Below, piece by piece: positions 25,002-33,731 of a DNA stretch of 64,000 bases; the first letter of the stretch is position 1, and each line of letters begins with the position of its first letter. Location of the stretch: assembly GCA_003255745.1 (NCBI GenBank), contig QKYL01000001.1, forward strand, positions 124,001-188,000, in the 5' to 3' direction. Made by a program: the position numbers and the translations under genes. Source of the stretch: Paracoccus saliphilus (GTDB lineage: Bacteria; Pseudomonadota; Alphaproteobacteria; Rhodobacterales; Rhodobacteraceae). The notes below the pieces were generated by a model. It ran no database searches and was not told the DNA's origin. It saw nothing but the letters and a program-made list of their open reading frames with translations.

Positions 25002-26857
25002 CAGTTCGCCTCCTTCCACCAGACTTCCGGAAGGAAGCCTGGCCAGTCGCCGTAAATCGGGTGGCGATCAGGATATTTCAGATCAGCCGAATGGGCCAGC
25101 CGCGAGATGGGCGAGAAGCTGACCGGGATCACGTAGCGGCCCGCGGTCAGGACGCGGTCCAGCGCCTTGACGGCGGCGGTGAATTCCTGGGTCGTCTCGG
25201 CGCGCACCATGGCGTCGATCAGCGCCTCGGCGGCCGGGCTGTCCATGCCCATCCAGTTGCGGCTGCCCGGCGTCGTCACCCCGTCGCGGCCCCAGTAAAG
25301 GCGCTGTTCGTTGCCCGGCGACAGCGACAGGCCGCGCTCGTACCAAGTCATGTCGAACTGGTAGTTGTTCGTGCGTTCCACATATTGGGCCGCGTCCAGC
25401 AGCGTGACGCGCGGCATGATGCCAAGCGGGCGCAGCGCCTCCACATAGATGTTGACGATCTGCTGCGTTTCCGACCCCGACCGCATGGCGGTGCCGTTCT
25501 GGTTCAGAAGGATCTCGAAATCGAAGGGCCGGCCCTGGGCATCGCGCATTCGGCCGTCCTGGATCGTCCAGCCGGCTTCCTGCATCAGCGCCTGCGCCCG
25601 GCGCAGTGCCGGGCGGTCCATGGCGCGTTCGCTGCCTTCGGGCAGGCTGTAGCCGTCCAGCGTGCCGGGCGGCAGGTCGTCCGCGAAGGGTTTCAGCAGT
25701 TCGGCCACGCGCCCGGTTGCCGGGCCCTCGTCCATGGCCAGGACCGAGTTCGAGAAATACGATGTGATGCGCGGGTCGGTGCCGCCGTTCAGCGTCTGGT
25801 TGATAAAGCGGAAATTGAACATCTCGATCATCGCCTGACGCACGCGCCAATCATCAAAGATCGGATTGCGGGTGTTCATGACCAGGCCCACGATCCCGGA
25901 CGGCCGTTCGTTTGCGATCTCGGACTTGATCACATCACCGCGGGTGACCAGCGGGAAATCGTATTCGGCGGCCCATTTCTGTGCCGACAGCTCGCGCCAC
26001 ACGGTCACCTCGCCGGCCTTGAACGCCTCGAACATGGCATTGGCATCGCCGAAATAGTCATAGCGTATCTCGTCCAGATTGTTCAGGCCCGCCATCAACG
26101 GCAGGTCCTTCGCCCAATAGTCCGGGTTGCGGCGGAAGGTGATCGAGCGGCCCGGATCAACCTGGTCGATGACATAGGGGCCGCTGCCGATCGGCGGCTC
26201 CAGGCTGGACTGAGTGAAATCCTGGCCTTCCCACTGCGCCTTCTTCAGGATCGGGCGCAGGCCCATCAGCAGGGGCAGCTCCCGGTCCTGTTCAGTGAAG
26301 GTCAGGCGAAGGCTGCGCTCTCCGGTCTGCTCCATGCTGGCAACCTTGGACCAGGCGCCCAGATAGCGAGGGTGGCCTTGTGTCCCAAGCGTCTCATAGG
26401 ACCACATCACGTCCTCGATCGTGACGGGGCTGCCGTCGGAAAACTGCGCTTCGGGGCGCAGCGTGAACTCAACCCAGGATCGGTCCGGCGCCGTCTCGAC
26501 TGTTTCGGCCAGCAAACCGTAAAGGGTAAAAGGCTCGTCGATCGAGCGCATCATCAGCGACTCGGTCACGTGCAGGCCCATGCCCCAAGCCGCGTTGCCC
26601 TTGAGGATCCAAGGCTTGAGCGAGTCGAACCCCCCCGGCTCGGCCAGCCGAATCGCACCGCCCTTAGGGGCGCCGGGATTGGCATAGGGCAGATGGGAGA
26701 AGTCCTCCTGCAGTTGAGGTTCTCCATACATTGCAATGCCATGAGCAGGGCCGGCAAGGCTTGCCAGCGGCATTGCTGCAACACTGAAGCCCCAGGCCAG
26801 GATCAGCGGCAGGGTGCCTCTGATCGCGAATTTGTTAAGGTTTTTTAAGATTCGCAT
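25001..26857 (-). CDS. YejA-like extracellular solute-binding protein (family 5)
   Basis: The 618-residue periplasmic protein begins with a long signal region (basic residues, hydrophobic stretch about 15-35). HGIAMYGEPQLQEDFSHLPYANPGAPKGGAIR follows in sequence and is typical of the YejA branch of peptide-binding proteins. NPDYWAKDLPL, FDMTWYERGLSLSPGNEQRLYWG and the C-terminal PVSFSPISRLAHS are further family blocks. YejA captures oligopeptides or peptide antibiotics such as microcin C for the YejBEF importer, but no yejB, yejE or yejF gene is nearby. Instead the gene is coupled to an entericidin-like lipoprotein. The first codons are unusually A/T-rich compared with the rest. Confidence 0.88.
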   Translation of the reverse strand: MRILKNLNKFAIRGTLPLILAWGFSVAAMPLASLAGPAHGIAMYGEPQLQEDFSHLPYANPGAPKGGAIRLAEPGGFDSLKPWILKGNAAWGMGLHVTESLMMRSIDEPFTLYGLLAETVETAPDRSWVEFTLRPEAQFSDGSPVTIEDVMWSYETLGTQGHPRYLGAWSKVASMEQTGERSLRLTFTEQDRELPLLMGLRPILKKAQWEGQDFTQSSLEPPIGSGPYVIDQVDPGRSITFRRNPDYWAKDLPLMAGLNNLDEIRYDYFGDANAMFEAFKAGEVTVWRELSAQKWAAEYDFPLVTRGDVIKSEIANERPSGIVGLVMNTRNPIFDDWRVRQAMIEMFNFRFINQTLNGGTDPRITSYFSNSVLAMDEGPATGRVAELLKPFADDLPPGTLDGYSLPEGSERAMDRPALRRAQALMQEAGWTIQDGRMRDAQGRPFDFEILLNQNGTAMRSGSETQQIVNIYVEALRPLGIMPRVTLLDAAQYVERTNNYQFDMTWYERGLSLSPGNEQRLYWGRDGVTTPGSRNWMGMDSPAAEALIDAMVRAETTQEFTAAVKALDRVLTAGRYVIPVSFSPISRLAHSADLKYPDRHPIYGDWPGFLPEVWWKEAN

Positions 26858-26941
26858 TGCCTGCTGCCCCTTGGGTCGTTCTTTGGCCGCGATATCAACA
26901 GCCTCGGCAATGGTGCGTCAACCAAGCCCGGAAGATGGGTG

Positions 26942-26970
26942 TTGGACTCGGGCGGTTCCTCGCGTATAAA
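26942..26970 (+). promoter_or_regulatory. Sigma-70 type promoter for a short transcript
   Basis: TTGGAC (26942-26947) and TATAAA (26965-26970) are separated by exactly 17 bases, both close to consensus, in the intergenic region between the divergent YejA-like and bdhA genes. Transcription would start near 26977 on the plus strand. Confidence 0.6.
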
Positions 26971-26976
26971 TACCTT

Positions 26977-27051
26977 ACTGCTCGATAGGTTTCTTGCCTG
27001 TATGAAACCTGCCTCATGACTTGCGCCCGCCTTGTGCGGGCGCTTTTTTTT
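26977..27051 (+). ncRNA. Candidate small RNA or attenuated leader of bdhA
   Basis: Downstream of a good promoter, the predicted transcript of about 75 nt folds into two stem-loops. AGGTTTC (26987-26993) pairs with GAAACCT (27004-27010) around a 10-base loop TTGCCTGTAT. GCGCCCGC (27023-27030) then pairs with GCGGGCGC (27036-27043), followed by eight T. That is the usual layout of a Hfq-type or terminator-ended small RNA. No open frame with a ribosome site is evident in it. It could instead be a leader controlling read-through into bdhA, which starts 71 bases after the T-run. I do not recognise it as a known RNA family. Confidence 0.5.
27023..27051 (+). terminator. Strong intrinsic terminator upstream of bdhA
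   Basis: A perfect 8-bp GC stem with the loop CTTGT and a run of eight T, the clearest intrinsic terminator in the window. It points toward bdhA although no upstream gene is transcribed in that direction. Confidence 0.88.
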
Positions 27052-27121
27052 GCCCAAGCTGCACCCCAACAGCGGCCCCCGCATCCCTGCAAAGAGGCCG
27101 AGCGCAACCTGGGAGCGTCAG

Positions 27122-27904
27122 ATGTTCGAACAATTCCTGAAGGGCAAAACAGCCATCGTGACGGGGTCAAATTCCGGAATAGGGCTGGGCGTTGCCGAAC
27201 GTCTGGGGCGCGCCGGGGCGGATCTGGTTCTGAACAGCTTCACCGAACGGGACGAGGACCATGCACTGGCGGACCGTCTGGCTGCGGAACTTGGGGTGCG
27301 CGTGCGTTATGTCCGCGCCGACATGTCAAAGGCCGCAGAATGCCGCAACCTGATCCGGCAAACGGGCGCGTGCGATATCCTGGTGAACAACGCAGGCATC
27401 CAGCATGTTGCGGCAATCCCGGATTTCCCGGCCGAGAAATGGGACGCAGTCATCGCCATCAACCTCAGCTCGGCCTTTCACACGACGGCTGCTGCCTTGC
27501 CGATGATGCGCGAGGCGGGCTGGGGCAGGGTGATCAACATCGCTTCGGCCCACGGTCTTACGGCCAGTCCCTTCAAATCGGCCTATGTCGCGGCAAAGCA
27601 TGGTATCGTCGGTTTGACAAAGGTCACCGGGCTGGAAACCGCACGCGAGCCGATCACCTGCAATGCGATCTGTCCCGGCTATGTCCTGACGCCGCTGGTC
27701 AAAGCGCAGATCCCCGACACGATGGCGAAATATGGCATGGACCGGGATGAGGTGATCGAAAAGGTTCTGTTGGAGCGTCAGCCTTCCAAGGAATTCGCCA
27801 CCACCCAGCAACTGGGCGACACGGCGGTTTTCCTTTGCAGCGAGGCAGCAGCCCAGATCACCGGCACCACCATCAGCGTCGACGGCGGCTGGACTGCCCT
27901 TTGA
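27122..27904 (+). CDS. bdhA: 3-hydroxybutyrate dehydrogenase
   Basis: The 260-residue short-chain dehydrogenase has the NAD motif TGSNSGIGLGVAE (about 13-25), NNAGIQHV, catalytic Ser in INIASAHGL and the YVAAKHG Tyr-Lys pair (about 153-159). The CNAICPGYVLTPLV and TTISVDGGWTAL segments match D-beta-hydroxybutyrate dehydrogenases. It oxidises 3-hydroxybutyrate to acetoacetate with NAD, a step in polyhydroxybutyrate use. The ATG at 27122 follows GGGAGCGTCAG; residues encoded further upstream overlap the terminator and are not family-like. A 25-residue membrane peptide gene follows. Confidence 0.93.
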   Translation: MFEQFLKGKTAIVTGSNSGIGLGVAERLGRAGADLVLNSFTERDEDHALADRLAAELGVRVRYVRADMSKAAECRNLIRQTGACDILVNNAGIQHVAAIPDFPAEKWDAVIAINLSSAFHTTAAALPMMREAGWGRVINIASAHGLTASPFKSAYVAAKHGIVGLTKVTGLETAREPITCNAICPGYVLTPLVKAQIPDTMAKYGMDRDEVIEKVLLERQPSKEFATTQQLGDTAVFLCSEAAAQITGTTISVDGGWTAL

Positions 27905-27961
27905 ACGGGAACCGCGGGCGCAAGGGGGCGTTTGCCTGACGACAATGTGAAAGGTGGGAAG

Positions 27962-28039
27962 ATGAAAGGAATTGTTGCATGGTTTCTGGGGGTTCCGGTC
28001 GTGGTGATCGTGATCCTTTATGTGCTTGGCATCTTCTGA
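27962..28039 (+). CDS. 25-residue hydrophobic membrane peptide
   Basis: The small gene encodes MKGIVAWFLGVPVVVIVILY followed by VLGIF, essentially one membrane helix with a positively charged N-terminus. The ribosome site AAAGGTGGGAAG directly precedes the ATG, and a perfect hairpin follows at 28047, giving it a complete gene structure. It lies 57 bases after bdhA, likely in the same transcript. I recall similar tiny peptides in Rhodobacteraceae genomes but know no function. Confidence 0.65.
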   Translation: MKGIVAWFLGVPVVVIVILYVLGIF

Positions 28040-28046
28040 CAACAAT

Positions 28047-28069
28047 GGACGCCCCTTGCTGGGGCGTCC
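28047..28069. terminator. Bidirectional hairpin between the small peptide gene and the host-attachment gene
   Basis: GGACGCCCC (28047-28055) and GGGGCGTCC (28061-28069) form a perfect 9-bp stem with the loop TTGCT. It lies between convergent genes and has no T-run. Confidence 0.65.
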
Positions 28070-28090
28070 TCTGCCGATAAGGGCAAACGA

Positions 28091-28474
28091 TCACGCCAGC
28101 GCGTTCTGGATCGCCGGAATGTCCGAATTGGTCAGGGTCTTGGCAACTTCCTTGCGAAGCCGCAGCTGCAACTCCTTGTGGTAATGCTTGCGCATGACCC
28201 CCAGGGACGAAGGGTCGGCGATGATGGCGACATCCTCCATCTTGTGCTTCAGCACCATTTTGTTCAGATGCCGGGTCAGCTGCGCGGCAAAGCCCGCCTC
28301 TTCCTCATCACGGGGCGAGATTTCGTCCAACACGGGCATGGTGGCAGGGTCCGACAGGCTTGCAGGCGTCACCGTTTCCATCTGAACCAGTTCGATCCCA
28401 TGGCGTGCGACGTTGCGGAAGATGCTGGCAGAGTGGCCGTCCGCGACGACCACAACGGTGTTGTGGGGCAACAT
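28091..28474 (-). CDS. Host attachment family protein
   Basis: The 127-residue protein has the family layout seen in Agrobacterium-type attachment proteins: TVVVVADGHSASIFRN at the N-terminus, FAAQLTRHLN in the middle and VAIIADPSSLGVMRKHYH followed by a helical C-terminus. It is cytoplasmic, with no signal peptide. The function beyond a genetic link to attachment in Agrobacterium is unknown. The ATG at 28474 follows AAAAGGAACAG. It is downstream of the aminotransferase on the same strand after 52 bases and is convergent with the small peptide gene. Confidence 0.87.
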   Translation of the reverse strand: MLPHNTVVVVADGHSASIFRNVARHGIELVQMETVTPASLSDPATMPVLDEISPRDEEEAGFAAQLTRHLNKMVLKHKMEDVAIIADPSSLGVMRKHYHKELQLRLRKEVAKTLTNSDIPAIQNALA

Positions 28475-28526
28475 GCTCTGTTCCTTTTGATCTGCTCGTC
28501 TGATGCCCAACGCGGCCGCACCCGCG

Positions 28527-29792
<1,266 letters not shown>

Positions 29793-29848
29793 TCACAAGC
29801 GGAGGCGGATCACCGCGGCATGACGCCTTGCTGCCGTTTGCCTGTTGA

Positions 29849-29867
29849 CGGACGCCGGGAGCGTCCG
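29849..29867. repeat. Inverted repeat between the aminotransferase and sdhE
   Basis: CGGACGC (29849-29855) and GCGTCCG (29861-29867) form a 7-bp stem with the loop CGGGA in the 247-base divergent region 29730-29976. Nothing else in this gap is assignable. Confidence 0.45.
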
Positions 29868-29976
29868 CAAGAGGGGGGCAGGGGCGCCGCGACGCGGAAG
29901 ACGACCGCGCGTCGACCCGCGTCGCCTGCCGGACAAGGCCGGCCCGCATGGAACGCTTGCAAGAGGCCCTTGGATC

Positions 29977-30285
29977 ATGGCTGAGACGACCGAAACCCAC
30001 GAACACCGTCTGAAACGCCTGCACATGCGCAGCTGGCGCCGCGGCATGAAGGAAATGGACCTGATCCTGGGTCATTTCGCCGACGACTGCCTGGCAAAGC
30101 TGACCGAGGCCGAGCTGGAGCTTTATGAGCGGATGCTGGGCGAGAATGACCAGGACCTTTACCTGTGGGTCACTGCCCGGATCGGCGCGGGTCAGAGCCC
30201 GGACCGCGGCGCCCCGGATCTGCTGATGCCGATGCTTGACCGCATCGCCCGTCACGCAGCCGGCCGCTTTGCCGCCGGTCGCTAA
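29977..30285 (+). CDS. sdhE: Succinate dehydrogenase assembly factor 2
   Basis: The 102-residue protein has the conserved RGxxE motif (RRGMKEMDLILGHF, about 22-35) that contacts the flavoprotein and promotes covalent FAD attachment to SdhA. The rest is the five-helix SdhE fold, ending with NDQDLYLWVTAR, followed by an extra 25-residue Arg/Ala-rich tail. The ATG at 29977 was chosen over an open extension upstream that lacks family similarity. It is a single gene between divergent and tandem neighbours. Confidence 0.93.
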   Translation: MAETTETHEHRLKRLHMRSWRRGMKEMDLILGHFADDCLAKLTEAELELYERMLGENDQDLYLWVTARIGAGQSPDRGAPDLLMPMLDRIARHAAGRFAAGR

Positions 30286-30388
30286 AGTTTTCATCAATCT
30301 GACCGCTTTGGGGGCCGGCTTTAACTGAAGATTGTCTTTTTCCTGTCAATGTCGGGACATGACGAACAGGACAGGATCATCTCGCGCC

Positions 30389-30913
30389 ATGCTCGCACCC
30401 GCCCCCCGCGACCCTCTTCCGACGGTCGATCACTGCCAAGCCGCCGCCTTGCCCGACATGACCGAGGCATATCTGGAATCGCTTCAGCTGCTGGAGAGGA
30501 TGCACAGGTTGATGCTGGATCTGGTCAAGGACGAATTCGAACGCCTGCACCGGGGCGACCTGACTCCGGTTCAGGCCATGATCCTTTATAACCTGGGCGA
30601 GGCAGAGGTTTCGGCCGGTGAACTGCGTTCGCGCGGCATGTATCAGGGATCAAATGTCAGCTATAACCTTAAGAAGCTGGTCGCGATGGGCTATGTCCAC
30701 CACGAACGCTGCGATCTGGACCGTCGCTCGGTCCGTGTACGCCTGACGCCCGAAGGGCAGAAGGTCCGCGACATGGTGCACCGGCTTTTCCTGCGCCATG
30801 CCGAGGGACTGTCCATGTCCGGGGTTCTGGAGGATCCGCCGCTGGAACAGGTGAACCTCCAGAACCGCCGCATCGAGCGGTTCTGGAGCGAGCAGATCCG
30901 GTACATCTACTGA
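30389..30913 (+). CDS. MarR-family regulator of the LdtR type
   Basis: The protein (174 residues from the ATG chosen) has a winged helix-turn-helix. MTEAYLESLQLLERMHRLML opens the dimerisation part, the recognition helix is MYQGSNVSYNLKKLV (about 90-104), and the wing is CDLDRRSVRVRLT. The C-terminus RFWSEQIRYIY is typical of LdtR-like regulators of alphaproteobacteria, which control L,D-transpeptidase and osmotic-stress genes in Liberibacter and Sinorhizobium. The N-terminus is uncertain: ATG codons at 30359, 30389 and 30458 are all in frame, and the conserved part starts at 30458. No ldt gene is adjacent. Confidence 0.85.
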   Translation: MLAPAPRDPLPTVDHCQAAALPDMTEAYLESLQLLERMHRLMLDLVKDEFERLHRGDLTPVQAMILYNLGEAEVSAGELRSRGMYQGSNVSYNLKKLVAMGYVHHERCDLDRRSVRVRLTPEGQKVRDMVHRLFLRHAEGLSMSGVLEDPPLEQVNLQNRRIERFWSEQIRYIY

Positions 30914-30943
30914 TTTCGGCGCGGCAGCAATGCCGCCCTCCTG

Positions 30944-31372
30944 TCACCAGTGGCCGGTGTTCTCCATGCTGGTCCACGGCTCTTGCGGGGGCAGGTGATC
31001 GCCCTCCTGCAGCAGCTCGATCGAGATGTTGTCGGGGCTGCGCACGAAGGCCATGTGCCCGTCGCGCGGCGGGCGATTGATGGTGACGCCCGCGTCCATC
31101 AGCGTCTGGCACATCTCGTAGATGTTGCCGACGCGATAGGCGAGGTGACCGAAATGCCGGCTGTCGGAGGGCAGGCCATCGTCGCCGTCCCAGTTCCAAG
31201 TCAGTTCGACCGGGCATTCAGGCTGCCCCGGAGGGGCCATGAAGACCAGGCTGAAGCGGCCCTTGTCGTTGTCGATGCGGCGCGTTTCCTCCAACCCCAG
31301 CAGGCGAAAGAATTCCATTGTTCTATCCAGGTCCTTCACGCGGACCATCGTATGCAGATAGCGGATGTTCAT
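30944..31372 (-). CDS. gloA: Lactoylglutathione lyase (glyoxalase I)
   Basis: The 142-residue VOC-fold protein has the metal-ligand set His (YLHTMVRV), Glu (PVELTWNW), His (FGHLAYRV) and Glu (ISIELLQ). It converts the methylglyoxal-glutathione hemithioacetal to lactoylglutathione. The RDGHMAFVRSPDN segment is usual for the nickel-type bacterial enzymes, although metal choice cannot be read from sequence. It is convergent with the LdtR-like gene and divergent from thyX. Confidence 0.92.
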   Translation of the reverse strand: MNIRYLHTMVRVKDLDRTMEFFRLLGLEETRRIDNDKGRFSLVFMAPPGQPECPVELTWNWDGDDGLPSDSRHFGHLAYRVGNIYEMCQTLMDAGVTINRPPRDGHMAFVRSPDNISIELLQEGDHLPPQEPWTSMENTGHW

Positions 31373-31529
31373 GGGCGTCTCCTGTCTTTGCGGGTGCAGA
31401 CTGTCACGGTCGTGCCCGGCGGACAACAGGCTGCAAGGTGCGGGTCTAGGGGGTGCATATGCCGGTTGTCCGGTGGCGGATCTTGACTTAGGACGAGGGC
31501 CATCGCAGCGCCTGAAAGGACCCCGCGCC

Positions 31530-32435
31530 ATGCCACTCACGCCCGACCAGCAGGCCGAGATCGACAGCCTGCGCTCAACGCCGCGCCAGACGCTGCGCGC
31601 CGTCTCCGAGGGGATGGAGCAGCATCTTTATGTGGCCCATCCGGTGCTGGATCACGGTCTGGTCCGCGTCATCGACTACATGGGCGACGATGCGGCCATC
31701 TGCCAGGCGGCGCGGGTCAGCTATGGCAAGGGCACCAAGTCGGTGCAGAACGACGAGGGCCTGATCCGTTACCTGATGCGGCACTGGCACTCGACCCCCT
31801 TCGAGATGTGCGAGGTCAAGTTCCACGTCAAGCTGCCGGTCTTCGTGGCCCGCCAGTGGATCCGCCACCGCACCGCCAACGTGAACGAATATTCCGCGCG
31901 GTATTCAATCCTGGACCGGGAGTTCTACATCCCGGCGCCCGAGCAGCTGGCCGCGCAGTCCAGCCAGAACAACCAGGGACGGGGCGAGGTGTTGCAGGGC
32001 GCCGAGGCCGCCCGCGTGCTGGACCTGCTGCGCGAGGATGCGATGCGCAGCTATGACAACTATGAAGCGATGTTGAGCCAGGACGGCCAGCAGGGGTTGG
32101 CGCGCGAACTGGCGCGCATGAACCTGCCCGCCAACATCTATACCCAGTGGTACTGGAAGGTGGATCTGCACAACCTGCTGCACTTCCTGCGGCTGCGGGC
32201 CGACGCCCATGCCCAGTACGAGATCCGGGCCTATGCCGATGTCATGTGCGACATCACCCGCGACTGGGTTCCCGCGGCCTTCAACGCCTTCCGCGACTAT
32301 CGGATGGACGCGGTCAGCCTGTCGGCCCAGGCCGCGGCCGCCCTGAAGCGCCGCCTGGCCGGGGAGGTGGTGACACAAGAGACATCCGGGATGGGCACCC
32401 GTGAATGGCGGGAATTCCAGGACATCTGGGGCTGA
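31530..32435 (+). CDS. thyX: FAD-dependent thymidylate synthase
   Basis: The 301-residue enzyme methylates dUMP to dTMP using methylene-THF, NADPH and FAD. The ThyX motif appears as RHRTANVNEYSARYS (about 110-124), with Asn in place of the first Ser of RHRxxSxNExSxRY, as in other alphaproteobacterial copies. LHNLLHFLRLRADAHAQYEIR near residue 220 is the second conserved block. The ATG at 31530 follows AAAGGACCCCGCGCC; upstream codons show no family similarity. A clear intrinsic terminator follows. Confidence 0.95.
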   Translation: MPLTPDQQAEIDSLRSTPRQTLRAVSEGMEQHLYVAHPVLDHGLVRVIDYMGDDAAICQAARVSYGKGTKSVQNDEGLIRYLMRHWHSTPFEMCEVKFHVKLPVFVARQWIRHRTANVNEYSARYSILDREFYIPAPEQLAAQSSQNNQGRGEVLQGAEAARVLDLLREDAMRSYDNYEAMLSQDGQQGLARELARMNLPANIYTQWYWKVDLHNLLHFLRLRADAHAQYEIRAYADVMCDITRDWVPAAFNAFRDYRMDAVSLSAQAAAALKRRLAGEVVTQETSGMGTREWREFQDIWG

Positions 32436-32465
32436 CACGCTGCGACCGGCCCCATCCGAAAGATC

Positions 32466-32496
32466 CGCCCCGCATCAATGGCTGCGGGGCGTTTTT
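32466..32496 (+). terminator. Intrinsic terminator after thyX
   Basis: CGCCCCGC (32466-32473) pairs with GCGGGGCG (32484-32491), loop of 10 bases, followed by TTTTT. It separates thyX from the phosphate regulon. Confidence 0.85.
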
Positions 32497-32524
32497 GTAA
32501 CAGGCCGCTATTTCGGCGTCCGTT

Positions 32525-32568
32525 CTGTCATGAAACTGTCACCAGAATCATACATAGCCGTCACAGCC
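32525..32568 (+). promoter_or_regulatory. Pho box array (PhoB operator) upstream of pstS
   Basis: CTGTCATGAAACTGTCAC at 32525-32542 is almost identical to the PhoB consensus of two 11-bp direct repeats. Continuing at 11-base steps, the unit at 32547 is degenerate but that at 32558 reads CCGTCAC, so two tandem boxes (44 bases) may be present. The array lies 55-98 bases before the pstS start. PhoB, encoded at 37961, should activate the operon at low phosphate. Confidence 0.85.
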
Positions 32569-32622
32569 CGGCATTAGGGGTGCAGGCACCATAACCAGTT
32601 CCCACCCCTCTGGAGTACAGAC

Positions 32623-33675
32623 ATGAAGAGCTTCGGTATCACCGCCACGGCATTGTCCGTGATCGCCCTTTCGGCCACCGCTGCCGCGGCCCGCGACCAG
32701 ATCCGCATCGTCGGTTCGTCGACGGTGTTCCCCTACACGCAGGCCGTTGCCGAAGAATTCTCGAACCAGACCGGTGCGCCGGCCCCGATCGTCGAATCGA
32801 CCGGCACCGGCGGCGGCATGCAGATCTTCTGTGAAGGCGTGGGCGAAAACACCGCCGATATTACCGGCGCCTCGCGCGCGATGACCAAATCGGAATACGA
32901 CCTGTGCGTCTCGAACGGCGTGACCGACATCACGGAGGCGATGATCGGCTATGACGGTCTGGTCATGGCGGTCGCCCGCAACAGCGAAGCCGACTGGAAC
33001 CTGACGCTGGAGCAGGTCTATCTGGCCCTGGCGGCCGAGATCGTCCAGGACGGCAAGCTGGTCCCGAACCCCTACATGAATTGGTCCGAGATCGACGAAT
33101 CGCTGCCCGATGTCGCGATCACCGTCATGGGCCCCCCGCCGACCTCGGGCACGCGCGATGCCTTTGTCGAACTGGCGATGCATGCCGGCTGCGAAGAGAA
33201 CGCCGCCGCAATGGAACTGGCCGAAGCGGCCGAGAAGAAGTCGGATTGGGTCAAGGAAAACTGCTCGCGGATGCGCACCGACGGCCCGTTCATCGAGGCC
33301 GGCGAGAACGACAACCTGATCGTGCAGCGCCTGAACACGGACCCGAACGCCCTGGGCATCTTCGGCTACTCCTTCCTTTATGAGAACATGGACACGCTGA
33401 TCGATGTGCACCTGAACGGCGTCGATGCCGAGATGGAGACGATCGCCTCGGGTGAATACCCGCTGTCGCGCCCGCTGTTCTTCTACGTCAAGGACGCCCA
33501 TCGCGGCGTGATCCCGAACCTGCAGGAATTCGTGGACGAATACATGTCCGAAAACGCCCTGTCGGACACCGGCTACCTTTCCGAGCGCGGCCTGGTCGCG
33601 CTGCCCGCCGACGAGCGTGCCGAGCTTCAGGCGCGCGTGACCTCGGGTGAGGGTGACTTTTCGGTCACCGAGTAA
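32623..33675 (+). CDS. pstS: Phosphate ABC transporter substrate-binding protein
   Basis: The 350-residue periplasmic protein has a signal peptide (MKSFGITATALSVIALSATA, cleaved near AAA-RD). Phosphate-binding loops are IVGSSTVFPY (about 28-37), GTGGGMQIFCEG and PPPTSGTRDAFVE. It follows the Pho box and opens the pst operon. It is of the longer alphaproteobacterial type with the FGYSFLYENMDTLIDV region. A perfect 12-bp hairpin after the stop probably stabilises the pstS message over the rest of the operon. Confidence 0.96.
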   Translation: MKSFGITATALSVIALSATAAAARDQIRIVGSSTVFPYTQAVAEEFSNQTGAPAPIVESTGTGGGMQIFCEGVGENTADITGASRAMTKSEYDLCVSNGVTDITEAMIGYDGLVMAVARNSEADWNLTLEQVYLALAAEIVQDGKLVPNPYMNWSEIDESLPDVAITVMGPPPTSGTRDAFVELAMHAGCEENAAAMELAEAAEKKSDWVKENCSRMRTDGPFIEAGENDNLIVQRLNTDPNALGIFGYSFLYENMDTLIDVHLNGVDAEMETIASGEYPLSRPLFFYVKDAHRGVIPNLQEFVDEYMSENALSDTGYLSERGLVALPADERAELQARVTSGEGDFSVTE

Positions 33676-33682
33676 ATCTTCC

Positions 33683-33711
33683 GGCCCGCCCCGCCTCGTG
33701 CGGGGCGGGCC
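33683..33711 (+). terminator. Perfect 12-bp hairpin between pstS and pstC
   Basis: GGCCCGCCCCGC (33683-33694) and GCGGGGCGGGCC (33700-33711) pair fully around the loop CTCGT, with no T-run after it. It lies between genes of one transport operon, which fits message stabilisation or partial termination. Confidence 0.7.
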
Positions 33712-33731
33712 ATCACGATCACGAGGATCCC

